A DNA stretch of 64,000 nucleotides from CBDFGK01 sp965247075 (lineage in GTDB: Bacteria > Pseudomonadota > Gammaproteobacteria > Pseudomonadales > Halieaceae). Below, piece after piece: positions 34,301 to 43,050 of this stretch (the first letter of the stretch is position 1; the number at the start of each line of letters is the position of its first letter). A program made the translations under genes and the position numbers. The stretch is taken from assembly GCA_965247075.1 (NCBI GenBank), contig CBDFGK010000003.1, positions 2,046,001-2,110,000 of the forward strand. The letters run 5' to 3'. A model generated the notes under the pieces. The model did no database searches and was not told the origin of the DNA. It saw nothing but the letters and a program-made list of their open reading frames with translations.

Positions 34301-37300
34301 ATAAATTCTGCCGGGACAAGTACTTCTACAGAGTTTTCTGCAAGGACTGATGCAGCACCTGGCACTACACCTGCACCCACTGTAACAGTTGAAAGACTAC
34401 CTGATAATTCCATCAAAGTATCTTGGGATAATATACTTGGTGTCGATTTTACTATTTATGCAATTACAACAGGTGTGGCTGATGTGGAAATTATTGATCT
34501 TGCCGCTAGTCCACATACTATTGCCACTACTGATCCACTTTTTGACACAGTAAATGATGCTGATGGAATTGGTATACGTGGTTTTTCTGAGGGTAACCCG
34601 GTTGGTGACCATTCAGCGCAGATAACGTCTGACGAAGTACCTGATGAAGCACCTAACCCACCTACACTTGTCGCAGGAACAATTACTGATACAAGTGTTG
34701 TGATTACATGGGAAGCACAAACTGGTGCTGCTGACTATTTGTTGTACCAAGATGGAACACCATTAGTACCAGCAGTTACTGGTACAACGCATACAGTTAC
34801 TGGCTTAACTGCTGGAACAACGTATTCTTTTACTGCTGAATCACGTACAAGTGATTCCGTGACCGGTTCACGATCATCAGCGTTATCTGTAACTACAATT
34901 CCTGCTACTCCGGCACTTAGACTGGGAGCAGTTACTGATACAAGTATAACGCTCTCATGGGATGCAGTGACCAATGCCGCCAGTTATACGCTGCGCAGAA
35001 TTGTTGCAGGCGGTGCTGATGAAGAAGCAATGATACCAAGCCGTCTATTGACTTTCACTGATACTAACGTGGCTCCTGACACAGAGTACAAGTATGTCAT
35101 TACCGCAACAAATTCTGCTGGCACAAGTGCTCCTTCTGCCGAGTTTAGTGCAAGGACTGATGCAGCACCTGACATCACCCCGCCGACGGTGATAACCTTT
35201 GACGACCCCGCCGCAGGTGTGATTGGCACGGCGCAGGATCACGACATCACCTTCTCCGAGGCGGTAACCGGTTTGGCGGTGGGTGATTTCTCCGTTTCCA
35301 ACAACATTGTGGCGTCCGGCGACCTCGTGGTGAATAGTGTGACCCCGGCCAGCGGCCCCGGCACCACCTACACCATCAGCATCACCCCGCGAGCGACAGC
35401 CTTCACCCTGACCCTTGCCATAGACAGCGTGATGGACACCGCGACCACCCCGAATATGGGGCCCGCGACCGCGGCGAGCGCGATCGGCACTGCGGCACCG
35501 GCACCGACACCGACCAACACCGCGCCGGTAGTCAGTGGTAATGCAGCACCGAATTATGCCGAGAACGCCAGCGGAGCGGAGACCTACGCCGCGACCGATG
35601 CCGAGAGCAACGCCATCGCCTGGTCAGTCACTGGCACGGATGCGAGTTTCTTTGCGATTGATGCGGATGGCGAATTGACTTTCAGCACTTCGCCGGACTT
35701 TGAAGACGCGCACGGCGCCACCTACTCGATCACCATTACCGCCACGGAAACCAATGGTGACCCAGGCGATCTGACAGGCGAATTGGCGGTAACGGTGACG
35801 GTTACCAATGTGGATGAAGACGGTGCCATCAGCGCCATCACCGGCACCGCCCAGATTGGCGTGGCATTGACCGCCGGTACGGTAACCGACCCGGATGGCG
35901 CGGTTAATGTTGATAGTTACGAATGGCAAAGCGCGGCGTCCGGCGGCACCTACACCCCCATCAGCGGCGCGGGCACCACTTCAACCTACACGCCGGTGGC
36001 AACCGATGTCGGCAGGACCATTCGAGTCGTTGCCACTTACACCGATGGTCATGGTAGCGACAAAACCGCCACCAGCGCGGCGACCCGTGCTGTGCTTGCC
36101 GCGGTCGTGACCCCGCCCGCGGTCGCGACCCCGCCCAGGGACAACACCGCGCCGGTGCTTACCTACGACCGGTTTACACACACCGGCGGTGTAGCCGATG
36201 GTGCCATCACCCGCCTCAATGCAGGCGACACCCTCACGGTATTCGTCAACTCAAACGAACCGCTGGCTGCCAGTTCGCTTACGGATGCCGCCATATTTAT
36301 CCTTGACGACGCAAACCGCCCTGCGCAAGCTCTGCTGCGGGTCGGCGTCACCAACCAATATATGGCGACCTATACGATCGAAGATGCCGACCACGATAAA
36401 GGTTTACAGTGTAGTGTTAGCGGTGTCATGGACGCTGCCGGCAACAGGGCAGCCGATTTCACTTCACCTTCCCTACCTGTGTCAATCGACACCGAACCGC
36501 CGGTCATCACCCTAAGCAGCGCTTCACCCGCACTCGTTGCCCACGGCGGCGAGTACACCGATAGGAGCGTGAATGGAGTGAATACGGGTGCCGGCGAGAC
36601 CCTGGCAACGGTCATTACCGGCCCTGCCGCTATGACAGTGAACGCAGTGGACACCACCGCCGCCGGCGACTACACCTACACCTACACCGCGACCGACCGC
36701 GCCGGCAATGTCTCCACCCCGGTAACCCGCACCGTGACCGTGAGTGCGGCCAACACACCGCCGGTGGCACATGCCGGGGGCGATCAGGCGGTGGACACCG
36801 GCGCGAGCGTAACCCTGAACGGCTCCGGTAGCAGCGACCCCGATGGCGATACGCTGAGGTATGCCTGGACGCAGGACAGCGGCACGGAGGTCACCTTGAG
36901 CGACCCCACTGCCGCCCGCCCGACCTTCGACGCGCCGGATGCCGCTGGGGAATTGGTCTTCACCCTGACCGTCACCGATGATGCCGACCCCTCCGCCAGC
37001 CACACCGCCATGGTAACCGTCACCGTGACCAGGCCACGGGACACAGTGGCCCCGGTGATTACCCTGCTCGGAGACAGCCCCCTTGAGGTCAATCAGGGCG
37101 CCACCTACACCGACCCGGGTGCCACGGCAAGTGATGATACCGATGGCGATCTCGACAGTGCCGGCATCGTTGTTGGCGGCGACACGGTGGATACCGACAC
37201 TATCGGGGCATACAACGTCACCTATGATGTATCCGATGCCGCCGGCAATGCCGCCGCGACGGTCACCCGCATCGTCCGCGTCGTCGTAGTACGCGACCTT

Positions 37301-38671
37301 GCTGCGCTGAATGAGGCGATTCTGCCCGAAGTGGCGCGCGACATAGCGGACCGGAATGTCAGTGCTATTGCCCGGCGCATTGAGCAGGCACGGCTGCCCT
37401 CAAGAACGGGTAGCAGTGCCAGCCTCGGCGGTGCTTCCAGCCTGGCGGAAATCGCCACATCCCAGGGCAGCACCGTCGCCGATGGCCGGTTTGACCTGAA
37501 GCGGCTCCTCAACAATTCCAATTTTGTCCTGCAACTACACGAAACCGGCGCAGGCGCAGCAGACGGCACCCAACTGACCCTTTGGGGTGCGGGCGACTAC
37601 CGCGACCTGAAAGGTGCTGATGAGGTGCGTTGGAGTGGCGACCTGTTCAGCCTGCAACTGGGTCTGGATGCACACCTGAATGAGCGCACCATCCTGGGTG
37701 TATCTGTCTCTGGGAGCAAGGTGGAACTGAACTACACCAACCCCGGCCCGGCAGCCGGCGGCAACTATGACCTGGATATGACCAGTGTTCATCCGTATCT
37801 GGGCTGGACAGCAGGGGGTCTGGACTTCTGGGCAACCCTCGGCTACGGCGAGGGCGAACTGGAGATCAGTGCAGACGGGGCGCAAGCGGATATCCCCTCA
37901 AGCGACCTGAGCATGCAGACCCTGGGGCTGGGCGCCAATGGTGTGTTGATGGCAACCGGCACCACCACCCTGCTGCTCAAAACTGAGATTTTGAGTACCC
38001 AACTGGAAGTGGATGCAAGCGAAGAGATAACCGCAATCACTCAGCAAGCCCACCGAATGCGCATGACCCTGGAAGCGATTCGCGGCCACAGCCTGAATAG
38101 TGGCGCACGATTGGAAACCAGCCTGGAAGCCGGCCTGCGCTATGACGGCGGCGACGGCGAGACCGGTGCCGGCGCGGAGTTGGGTGGCGGCCTGCGCTAT
38201 GCGAACCATAGCGGGGGCCTGGTGATAGAAGGCAAGGCACGGGCGCTGGTCGGCGGCAAGGGTGATACCGAAGAATGGGGACTCAGCGGGCTGATCACAT
38301 ACAACCCCGCCGCGAACGGGCGCGGCCTGTCATTCAGCCTGACACCCGGTTATGGAGTGACCACCAGCGGTGTGGAACGACTCTGGCAGCAAGGGCTGGA
38401 TGATGGCCTGGAGGCTCAGGGCGGTACTGATGGCAACAACTACACCCCGAACCTGGACCTCCGTTTGGATTACGGCATGGATGTCTCTGCGATGCCCGGC
38501 CTCGTAACGCCCTACAGTGAGTTCAGCTTCGGCGCCACCGGTGACACCTACCGCCTGGGCCTGCAGTGGCAGCGCAGCAAGTGGTTTGATCTGAAACTTG
38601 TCGCCGAGCGTAAAGCAGGCCAGATCACCGCTGACCACCGCATTTACATAGAGGGCGAGATAGTCTTTTAA
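31376..38671 (+). CDS. Giant multidomain autotransporter adhesin
   Basis: About 2431 residues. N-terminal leader with a hydrophobic segment (LILLVLAISTAVPF) ending NTAQAQ, a likely signal peptidase site. The passenger is a chain of beta-sandwich modules: a cadherin-like unit (LSALTVSPGTLSPDF), PKD units (VALDGSGSSDP), bacterial Ig-like units with GTYTEPGATATDN and TDRAGNV, five fibronectin III-like modules (about residues 820-1265), a cadherin-type repeat (NYAENASG ... FAIDADGELTFS), then a helical linker. The last 390 or so residues form an autotransporter barrel ending in EGEIVF with terminal Phe. Expected role: surface adhesion. An upstream in-frame ATG at 31310 adds 22 residues. The gene is mosaic in base composition and has a C11 tract in its leader. 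Confidence 0.88.
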   Translation: MNKLITHFVYASALPVAIGITPPPTFLSRSCRLILLVLAISTAVPFTFGINTAQAQTVPTASWQSLGSVPTIGRQIRHSIDFNAAVGPQIQGLFISDFSFIGARQNSLAVRFATPNIAFLQYTPEEDHFSITLAANSVTLNGVSGPANAVTFAYTARPSITLRLDTGNPTDRITRNRGIDVTLASNFDHNTDTWAYSTNFGTTYIAGSGTHFGLPDGEYRAGFVRVRQTVKGTISDDDFLQRFTFDSTRPVINLNGGDITLTAGQTYTEQASVSDALDKSVMLRVSGDTLDTTTAGTYDLTYDATDTAGNDAVQLTRTVTVTEPVTLSALTVSPGTLSPDFDPAITAYNLIVGAGVSSISFTPTFSAGTVVIEVARVFGGMISSGSTSSRGFSGTRATYNIAVTHGGVSTTYSVTATRNTAPVADAGDDDTAATNAPVALDGSGSSDPNSHVGDTLTYAWEHTLTNGTAPATAITLPDATAENPTFTPTAAGAYTFTLTVTDSVGASHTDTVVITVTEPVDTTAPTVTLGTIAEGVIGTAQDHVITFDEAVTGLAVGDFSVSNNIVVSGDLVVNSVTPASGPSTTYTISITPQATAFTLTLAADSVMDTATTPNPGPANAASASGSATAVLAFTAAPALTTNNADPQRAKAGDILTLTFTVNQALASVPVVVTIAGQPITPTGTAGNVYTATYTVVAAEVTDEGAVVSYSTGRLTAAGPAGNTAQITDDSAIRIDLTAPTIALTGGDAPVVLTVGGTYTEPGATATDNVDTSVPTPTWSGAVDTDTAGDYTITYTATDRAGNVATKTRTVTVSEPAATAPEPPVLSAGTITDTSVVLEWTAVDNADSYTLTRVVAGSADVEVFSGNELTATDTGLTAETPYKYVVTATNSAGTSDASNEVDATTLATPAPDLATLVIKATTHNSITLSWVAVDNADRYTVTRVVAGGDVNVPITGLTATDTGLEADTEYRYTISVINSAGTSTSTEFSARTDAAPGTTPAPTVTVERLPDNSIKVSWDNILGVDFTIYAITTGVADVEIIDLAASPHTIATTDPLFDTVNDADGIGIRGFSEGNPVGDHSAQITSDEVPDEAPNPPTLVAGTITDTSVVITWEAQTGAADYLLYQDGTPLVPAVTGTTHTVTGLTAGTTYSFTAESRTSDSVTGSRSSALSVTTIPATPALRLGAVTDTSITLSWDAVTNAASYTLRRIVAGGADEEAMIPSRLLTFTDTNVAPDTEYKYVITATNSAGTSAPSAEFSARTDAAPDITPPTVITFDDPAAGVIGTAQDHDITFSEAVTGLAVGDFSVSNNIVASGDLVVNSVTPASGPGTTYTISITPRATAFTLTLAIDSVMDTATTPNMGPATAASAIGTAAPAPTPTNTAPVVSGNAAPNYAENASGAETYAATDAESNAIAWSVTGTDASFFAIDADGELTFSTSPDFEDAHGATYSITITATETNGDPGDLTGELAVTVTVTNVDEDGAISAITGTAQIGVALTAGTVTDPDGAVNVDSYEWQSAASGGTYTPISGAGTTSTYTPVATDVGRTIRVVATYTDGHGSDKTATSAATRAVLAAVVTPPAVATPPRDNTAPVLTYDRFTHTGGVADGAITRLNAGDTLTVFVNSNEPLAASSLTDAAIFILDDANRPAQALLRVGVTNQYMATYTIEDADHDKGLQCSVSGVMDAAGNRAADFTSPSLPVSIDTEPPVITLSSASPALVAHGGEYTDRSVNGVNTGAGETLATVITGPAAMTVNAVDTTAAGDYTYTYTATDRAGNVSTPVTRTVTVSAANTPPVAHAGGDQAVDTGASVTLNGSGSSDPDGDTLRYAWTQDSGTEVTLSDPTAARPTFDAPDAAGELVFTLTVTDDADPSASHTAMVTVTVTRPRDTVAPVITLLGDSPLEVNQGATYTDPGATASDDTDGDLDSAGIVVGGDTVDTDTIGAYNVTYDVSDAAGNAAATVTRIVRVVVVRDLAALNEAILPEVARDIADRNVSAIARRIEQARLPSRTGSSASLGGASSLAEIATSQGSTVADGRFDLKRLLNNSNFVLQLHETGAGAADGTQLTLWGAGDYRDLKGADEVRWSGDLFSLQLGLDAHLNERTILGVSVSGSKVELNYTNPGPAAGGNYDLDMTSVHPYLGWTAGGLDFWATLGYGEGELEISADGAQADIPSSDLSMQTLGLGANGVLMATGTTTLLLKTEILSTQLEVDASEEITAITQQAHRMRMTLEAIRGHSLNSGARLETSLEAGLRYDGGDGETGAGAELGGGLRYANHSGGLVIEGKARALVGGKGDTEEWGLSGLITYNPAANGRGLSFSLTPGYGVTTSGVERLWQQGLDDGLEAQGGTDGNNYTPNLDLRLDYGMDVSAMPGLVTPYSEFSFGATGDTYRLGLQWQRSKWFDLKLVAERKAGQITADHRIYIEGEIVF
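31437..31447 (+). repeat. C11 homopolymer tract in the autotransporter leader
   Basis: Eleven consecutive C encode the Pro run in ITPPPTF, between the ATG at 31376 and the hydrophobic signal core. At this length the frame is open. A change of one base would shift translation before the signal peptide. Confidence 0.9.
32977..33265 (+). repeat. Autotransporter Ig-like module, copy A of a long direct repeat
   Basis: About 289 bases starting AGGTGTGATTGGCACGGCGC, nearly identical to 35215-35503, with long exact stretches including the part coding VTGLAVGDFSVSNNIV. Encodes one bacterial Ig-like module (ending DTATTPNPGPANAAS). Confidence 0.85.
35215..35503 (+). repeat. Autotransporter Ig-like module, copy B of a long direct repeat
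   Basis: Second copy of the module at 32977-33265, 2238 bases downstream and so in the same frame. The copies bracket the fibronectin III block. Recombination between them would delete 746 residues in frame. Confidence 0.85.
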
Positions 38672-38682
38672 CCCTGTCATCC

Positions 38683-38731
38683 CCGCTCTTTCATCCTGTC
38701 ATCCCCGCCGCAGGCAGGGATGAAAGAGCGG
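38683..38731 (+). terminator. Inverted repeat after the autotransporter
   Basis: CCGCTCTTTCATC (38683-38695) and GATGAAAGAGCGG (38719-38731) are perfect 13-base reverse complements, starting 12 bases after the stop. No T run follows. It may act as a terminator or be a dispersed-repeat remnant (GTCATCCCCG appears twice). Confidence 0.5.
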
Positions 38732-38777
38732 TGCAGCCGCGTATAATAGCGTGGTGGCGCCACACAAAGGGAGTATA

Positions 38778-40171
38778 TTCCAATCCTAAAATGAGCCTGA
38801 AGGGGGTGCCTTTTTGAGTCAATTTCATGCTCTTTTCCTGTCTTGTCCATGGATCGTTTGGAACAGTTCTCGACGGGCCAGTTGGAGCCGGTCCGCGGCC
38901 TCGTTATCGCTCATCTGCTCAGCCATGGCATCCAGTATTTCAAAAGTCATTCCTGGCTTCAAACAGGCTGCTGCCATCGGCAGTGATTTGAACTTCTCGT
39001 AAGGTGTCATCAGATTGCCGTAGGGGTAGCGTTTGCGTTGTTTGCCGCGTGCATCGGTGATCGTCTCAGGGAACAGGCAGGGCCGGTGATAATTCACATA
39101 GTGGTTGAGATGCTGCCGGTTGAAGTCGTTAATCAGCGGTGCCCAGTGCTGCGGGATATGACCGTGACCAAACAATTTACGCACCACGTGGCCGTTTTTG
39201 CTCTCCGCCAGCGCATTGTCATTGGTCTGCCGCGAGCGGGATTTAGTGAACTCAATGCGTAGCTTCTCCAACAGTTTCGCGACTCGTTTATTGATGTACT
39301 CCGACCCATTGTCCGAGTGGAAGCCCTGGATTACGAAAGGAAAGTCACCCAGCAGTTGCTCCAGGGCCGCAATGAGATAGCGCTCACTGATCCTCTCCAC
39401 AGTGGCAATGACTTCCGTCTGCGTCACCTCGTCAACAGCATTGATGTGATAGACCCCTTTCTGTTTGTCCCAATCGCCCTGATGCACTGTATCTATGCGG
39501 ATATAGCCGGGTTGACCCCGGGCCTGTGGCTTGCGTCGTTCGCCGATCTGGGAGGCCCTGGGGCGAGTCTTCTCCACCTTGCGCCGACACCGCGTATAGG
39601 TAGTGGAGTGCCTCAAATTGTACAGGTGAGCCACCGAGATCAAGGCCAGGCGCTGGTATTCATCCTGACCAAACACCTGCCAGGCCCGCTCGCAAAGCTT
39701 CTTCATGGTGAAGCCATTGGGGGTGTTATGACGCTCATCCATGGCTGCCAGGAGACGAATATCAGCCGCGGTAAAGCGCCGTGAGAAGCCATTCGTGGTG
39801 CGCTGCCGACGCACCACACGACCCGTTTCCCGGTACTGCCGGAGCAGGCGGGTCAACTGCGAGCGCGAATAACCGCTGACCTTCATCAGGTAGCGAATCA
39901 GCACCCCCTTGTCGTGCTTATTGAGGGTCATATAGCGGAACTTCATCAGGCTATGCTGTAACCAGCGGTAGTGCTCATCCTTATCGCTAAGCACCTCAAA
40001 GGCGACCGGCTGAGCACCATCAATAAAGGCACGTAACTGGTCAATCGTCGTTAGTTCTTTAGTATTCATGAGTGTTTACATCCGCCCATCATGAACAAAA
40101 ACAACGACGCTGTAAGACTCATTCCATATTCGAACGGCGGTGCCCCCTTCAGGCTCATTTCATATTTGGAA
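38778..40171 (-). mobile_element. Complete insertion sequence with rve-type DDE transposase
   Basis: The left end reads TTCCAATCCTAAAATGAGCC and continues TGAAGGGGGTGCC; the right end, reverse complemented, reads TTCCAAATATGAAATGAGCC and continues TGAAGGGGGCACC. These are terminal inverted repeats of roughly 33 bases with an 18-base perfect core (AAATGAGCCTGAAGGGGG). One transposase gene fills the element. No clear target duplication was found. Confidence 0.85.
38825..40069 (-). CDS. Integrase-core (rve) transposase
   Basis: 414 residues. N-terminal helix-turn-helix part (VSGYSRSQLTRLLRQYRETG) and an integrase-type catalytic core with Asp in YIRIDTVHQGD, Asp in FHSDNGSEYIN and the Glu in DNALAESKNGHVV, giving the DDE triad. 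It is intact and the element's ends are intact, so the copy may be active. The family (IS481-like or unclassified rve type) is not certain from sequence alone. It lies between the autotransporter and the sulfotransferase locus. Confidence 0.88.
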   Translation of the reverse strand: MNTKELTTIDQLRAFIDGAQPVAFEVLSDKDEHYRWLQHSLMKFRYMTLNKHDKGVLIRYLMKVSGYSRSQLTRLLRQYRETGRVVRRQRTTNGFSRRFTAADIRLLAAMDERHNTPNGFTMKKLCERAWQVFGQDEYQRLALISVAHLYNLRHSTTYTRCRRKVEKTRPRASQIGERRKPQARGQPGYIRIDTVHQGDWDKQKGVYHINAVDEVTQTEVIATVERISERYLIAALEQLLGDFPFVIQGFHSDNGSEYINKRVAKLLEKLRIEFTKSRSRQTNDNALAESKNGHVVRKLFGHGHIPQHWAPLINDFNRQHLNHYVNYHRPCLFPETITDARGKQRKRYPYGNLMTPYEKFKSLPMAAACLKPGMTFEILDAMAEQMSDNEAADRLQLARRELFQTIHGQDRKRA

Positions 40172-40257
40172 AAGGCTTTATCTGGTTATTTTGGTGGTCT
40201 TGCCTCATAATTGCGCGTTTTGCGCAGATCACCACACAGGCGCTATGAGCAGTAGAT

Positions 40258-41199
40258 ATGGTTAACCTCAGCGATGGTGTCAAGAAGGCGCTGATACTTA
40301 TTCCAACGCAGCCTCTGCCCGCGAAAATGCGGGTGGCATTGCGCCGTAAATACCTGGCGGAATTGGAGCTGGCCAAGGCCCGGGCCGCCAACTTGTTGAT
40401 TATTGGCCACCCCAAAAGTGGTAATACCTGGCTCAAGGTGATGATTTCACGCTTGTACCAGTTGCGTTACGCGCTGCCGGAATCGACCCTGATTAACACC
40501 GACGAGTTCGCCCGCAAGATACCTGAGATACCGCGTTTGGCGGCGACCAATGGTTGCTATAGCTATGAGGGCGAAGTCGGCAAGTTGTTGAGTGCCGGCG
40601 CGGCCGATAGTCCACTGCGCCATAAGCCGGTGCTGTTTCTGGCCCGCAATCCAATCGACATAGCCGTGTCCTGGTACCACCAGTTCACCAAGCGTCAATC
40701 GCGCGCCAAACAGGAGTTGATCAACCACTCCATAGCTCACCCCATCGACAGGCATACGGTGCAGATGTGGGAGTTTGTGCGTAACTCCGATATAGGCCTG
40801 CCCTTTCTGATTGAATATCAAAATACCTGGAGCAGGAATATCCAGGCTCTGGAGCAGGGTTTGCTGGTGAAATACGAAGAGCTGCGCAGCGAACCTGTGC
40901 CGACCCTGATGAAGATTGTCCAGTTGATGGGGGAGAATTTCTCCGAGCGGGAAATTCGAGAGGCGGTAGAGTGGGGGTCTTTTGACAATCTGCAGAAAAT
41001 GGAGACCAGTGGCACCTTCAGCCAGGGTGGCATGAAACTGGTAAACGCCAATGACCCCTCTACCTTCAAAGTGCGCCGTGGCAAGGTGGGTGGTTATCGC
41101 GAAGATTTTGAACCGGCTCAAGTGGCTGAGTTGGAAGCGCTGGTGCGGGATAATATCTGCGCCGAGCTGGCTTACTGTGACGAGACGGTGGAGTCCTGA
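40258..41199 (+). CDS. PAPS-dependent sulfotransferase (copy 1)
   Basis: 313-residue cytosolic-type sulfotransferase. The 5'-phosphosulfate loop is GHPKSGNTWLKVMISRL near residue 50; the 3'-phosphate site is ARNPIDIAVSWYHQF near 130; VKYEELRSEPVPTLMKIV near 205 and the C-terminal FKVRRGKVGGYREDF (family pattern RKGxxGxW, with Tyr replacing Trp) complete the PAPS site. It transfers sulfate to hydroxyl groups of sugars, lipids or small molecules; the acceptor is unknown. It is the most divergent of four in the locus. Three bases separate it from the ELM1-family gene, so both are one unit. It begins just outside the insertion sequence. Confidence 0.88.
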   Translation: MVNLSDGVKKALILIPTQPLPAKMRVALRRKYLAELELAKARAANLLIIGHPKSGNTWLKVMISRLYQLRYALPESTLINTDEFARKIPEIPRLAATNGCYSYEGEVGKLLSAGAADSPLRHKPVLFLARNPIDIAVSWYHQFTKRQSRAKQELINHSIAHPIDRHTVQMWEFVRNSDIGLPFLIEYQNTWSRNIQALEQGLLVKYEELRSEPVPTLMKIVQLMGENFSEREIREAVEWGSFDNLQKMETSGTFSQGGMKLVNANDPSTFKVRRGKVGGYREDFEPAQVAELEALVRDNICAELAYCDETVES

Positions 41200-41202
41200 C
41201 CG

Positions 41203-42306
41203 GTGACCCCACGGACCTGGGTGATACTCAGCGATAAACGGGGAGATAATGGCCAGGTCGATACTATTGTCGACGCACTGGGTTGGGAGGTAGAGCATAA
41301 ATACGTGCACATGCTACCTGAATTTGTGCTGGGCAAGCCGCGCTACCGGCCCTCGCTGGATCATCTGGACCGGAGCCGGTCTGACGCGTTAACGGACCCC
41401 TGGCCCGAGCTGATAATTACCGTGGGGCGGCGGCCCTCCATGGTGGCTCTGTGGATAAGAAAACAGTCGGCCCAACAGACCAAAATTGTGCTGGTGGGAA
41501 AACCGTCCGGTTATATGCTTGATTTCTCCCTGGTCGTGGCCAGCGCAGAAAACCAGCTGCCACCCATGCACAACTTCCAGGCCACCAGCTTGCCGTTTAT
41601 GCGGGTCAACCGGTCTGATGTTGAAGCCCAGGCGCGGCACTGGCGAGAGCGTTTTGCCGCCCTCAACAGGCCCCTGATCGCCATGTTGATCGGTGGCGAA
41701 ACCAACCCGTTTATTATGAATCGGAAAGTTGCCCGGGAGCTGGTCGCTACCGCGTGCTGGGTGATAGATGAACTGGGCGGCACGCCCTATCTCACCACCA
41801 GTCGGCGTACTACCCCTGAGGTTGTTGAGGTGTTGCGGCAAGAGCTGCCTGCACAGGCAGTGCTGTTTGAGTGGTTTGCAGATGCGCCGGACAATCCCTA
41901 CCGGGCCCTGCTGGGCAGCGCCGATGGCTTTATAGTTACCGGTGAGAGCATTTCCATGATGGTCGAGGTGATATACCTGCACCAGCCACTGGCGATATTT
42001 CCGCTGCCCGGTGGTTGGCTGGGCAGTGTCGATCAATGGCGCCGATCTTTCGCGCACTGGCTGTTTAGGCCCCGGCTGCAAAGTCGGGGAGATCGCCTGC
42101 GCCACCGTGTGGCACGCCTGGTGTACTGCCTGGATTACTTCAAGCTGCTGGGTGCGACCCGCGACTTTCGAGCTTTTCACAAGCTGTTGGTTGATACCAA
42201 GCTGGCAGTCTGGTCGGGTCAGCCTTTCCAGAACCCGGATGTAGAGTTGCCAGACGACATTGGCGTGGTGATAAAGCGCATTAAGGCGTTGTTCGAGGTG
42301 CCCTAG
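41203..42306 (+). CDS. ELM1/DUF1022-family protein (copy 1), GT-B-like
   Basis: 367 residues. WVILSDKRGDNGQVDTIVDALG at the start, PELIITVGRRPSMVALWIRK near 70, IAMLIGGETNPFIMN near 160, and DGFIVTGESISMMVEVI near 240 match the family annotated as mitochondrial fission ELM1-like. In bacteria this is a predicted GT-B glycosyltransferase-like fold with no fission role. The late GESISM motif resembles sugar-nucleotide-binding loops. The start is GTG at 41203. It is coupled to sulfotransferase 1 and overlaps the convergent oxygenase gene by four bases. A role in transferring a sugar to a lipid or glycan is inference from the surroundings. Confidence 0.78.
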   Translation: MTPRTWVILSDKRGDNGQVDTIVDALGWEVEHKYVHMLPEFVLGKPRYRPSLDHLDRSRSDALTDPWPELIITVGRRPSMVALWIRKQSAQQTKIVLVGKPSGYMLDFSLVVASAENQLPPMHNFQATSLPFMRVNRSDVEAQARHWRERFAALNRPLIAMLIGGETNPFIMNRKVARELVATACWVIDELGGTPYLTTSRRTTPEVVEVLRQELPAQAVLFEWFADAPDNPYRALLGSADGFIVTGESISMMVEVIYLHQPLAIFPLPGGWLGSVDQWRRSFAHWLFRPRLQSRGDRLRHRVARLVYCLDYFKLLGATRDFRAFHKLLVDTKLAVWSGQPFQNPDVELPDDIGVVIKRIKALFEVP

Positions 42307-42929
42307 CGCAGCCCCAGTACGCTCTTCATAAAGTGGGTGCCAAAACGGCTGATGCGCTGCGCGGCAACAGATAGGGGGCTCTGGTCGAGGTAGTTCAGTT
42401 GCACCGTGCGCCGTTCACCGACGAAGCGGGTGTGACCATGCCAGGAGTGACCGGTGCGCCTGAATGCCAGCAGGGTGCCGCCGTGAGGGGCGACCTGCGC
42501 GGTGTAATTCTCTATATCATCTTTGGCGCGTAGCATCCGCAATTGACCCTCCTGATGCTGCCAGTCCCGGTTGAAGTACATCAGTACGGTAATAACCTTG
42601 CTCTTGTGGTCAGTGTGGATGTTGCCATCGGTGCGCTCGCAGTACTTGCGAACGGTGACAGTAGTGGGCAGGGCAGCCAGCTCCATATCAAATCGCTGTC
42701 CCAACACTTCAGCAAATGGCTGATCCTGCAACTCCTGCATAAGCTCCGCAAAGGCGGCGCCGTAATCGAGGCTGTCCAGTGCATGATTGGCCGCTGAATC
42801 TATGGCCGGATAGGCGGCGTTTATCCTGGTCAGTACCGCAGGGCTGAGCAAGCCGGGCACCACCATAAAGTCGAAGGGGTCGGTTTGCATCTCTGCCTGG
42901 TGCAGGGCATCCAGATTAATGAGTGACAT
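42303..42929 (-). CDS. 2-oxoglutarate/Fe(II)-dependent oxygenase family protein (copy 1)
   Basis: 208 residues. The iron-binding HxD is in DGNIHTDHKSKVITVLMYFN near residue 118, and the distal His is probably in HSWHGHTRFVGERRTVQLNY near 180, where the Arg would bind 2-oxoglutarate. The double-stranded beta-helix pattern fits prolyl-4-hydroxylase-like small-molecule or sugar hydroxylases. It is read opposite to its neighbours and shares its upstream region with sulfotransferase 2. The substrate is unknown; hydroxylation could create a site for sulfation or glycosylation. Confidence 0.72.
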   Translation of the reverse strand: MSLINLDALHQAEMQTDPFDFMVVPGLLSPAVLTRINAAYPAIDSAANHALDSLDYGAAFAELMQELQDQPFAEVLGQRFDMELAALPTTVTVRKYCERTDGNIHTDHKSKVITVLMYFNRDWQHQEGQLRMLRAKDDIENYTAQVAPHGGTLLAFRRTGHSWHGHTRFVGERRTVQLNYLDQSPLSVAAQRISRFGTHFMKSVLGLR

Positions 42930-43050
42930 GCGCGCATTCTACGCGCCTGTTGCGTGCGGGCAATCACCGACAACGTGAATAGTGCGGGAAATTAATAAAT
43001 CCTGTATTATGCGGCGCGTTTTACGACCATCGCCAAGAGGTTCCTTTTGC

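Noticed and set aside
31376..38671. The tandem repeats of the autotransporter considered as a CRISPR array or satellite
   Set aside because: Repeats are long protein-domain modules in one open frame, not short repeats with unique spacers.
40447..42180. Long open frames on the minus strand opposite sulfotransferase 1 and ELM1 copy 1 (over 260 codons each)
   Set aside because: Their translations are rich in His, Gln and Leu with no domain, while the plus-strand frames carry clear motifs. They are antisense shadows in GC-rich DNA.
41203..42306. Mitochondrial-fission function for ELM1-family proteins
   Set aside because: The name comes from a plant homologue; in a bacterium beside sulfotransferases a transferase-like role is more sensible.
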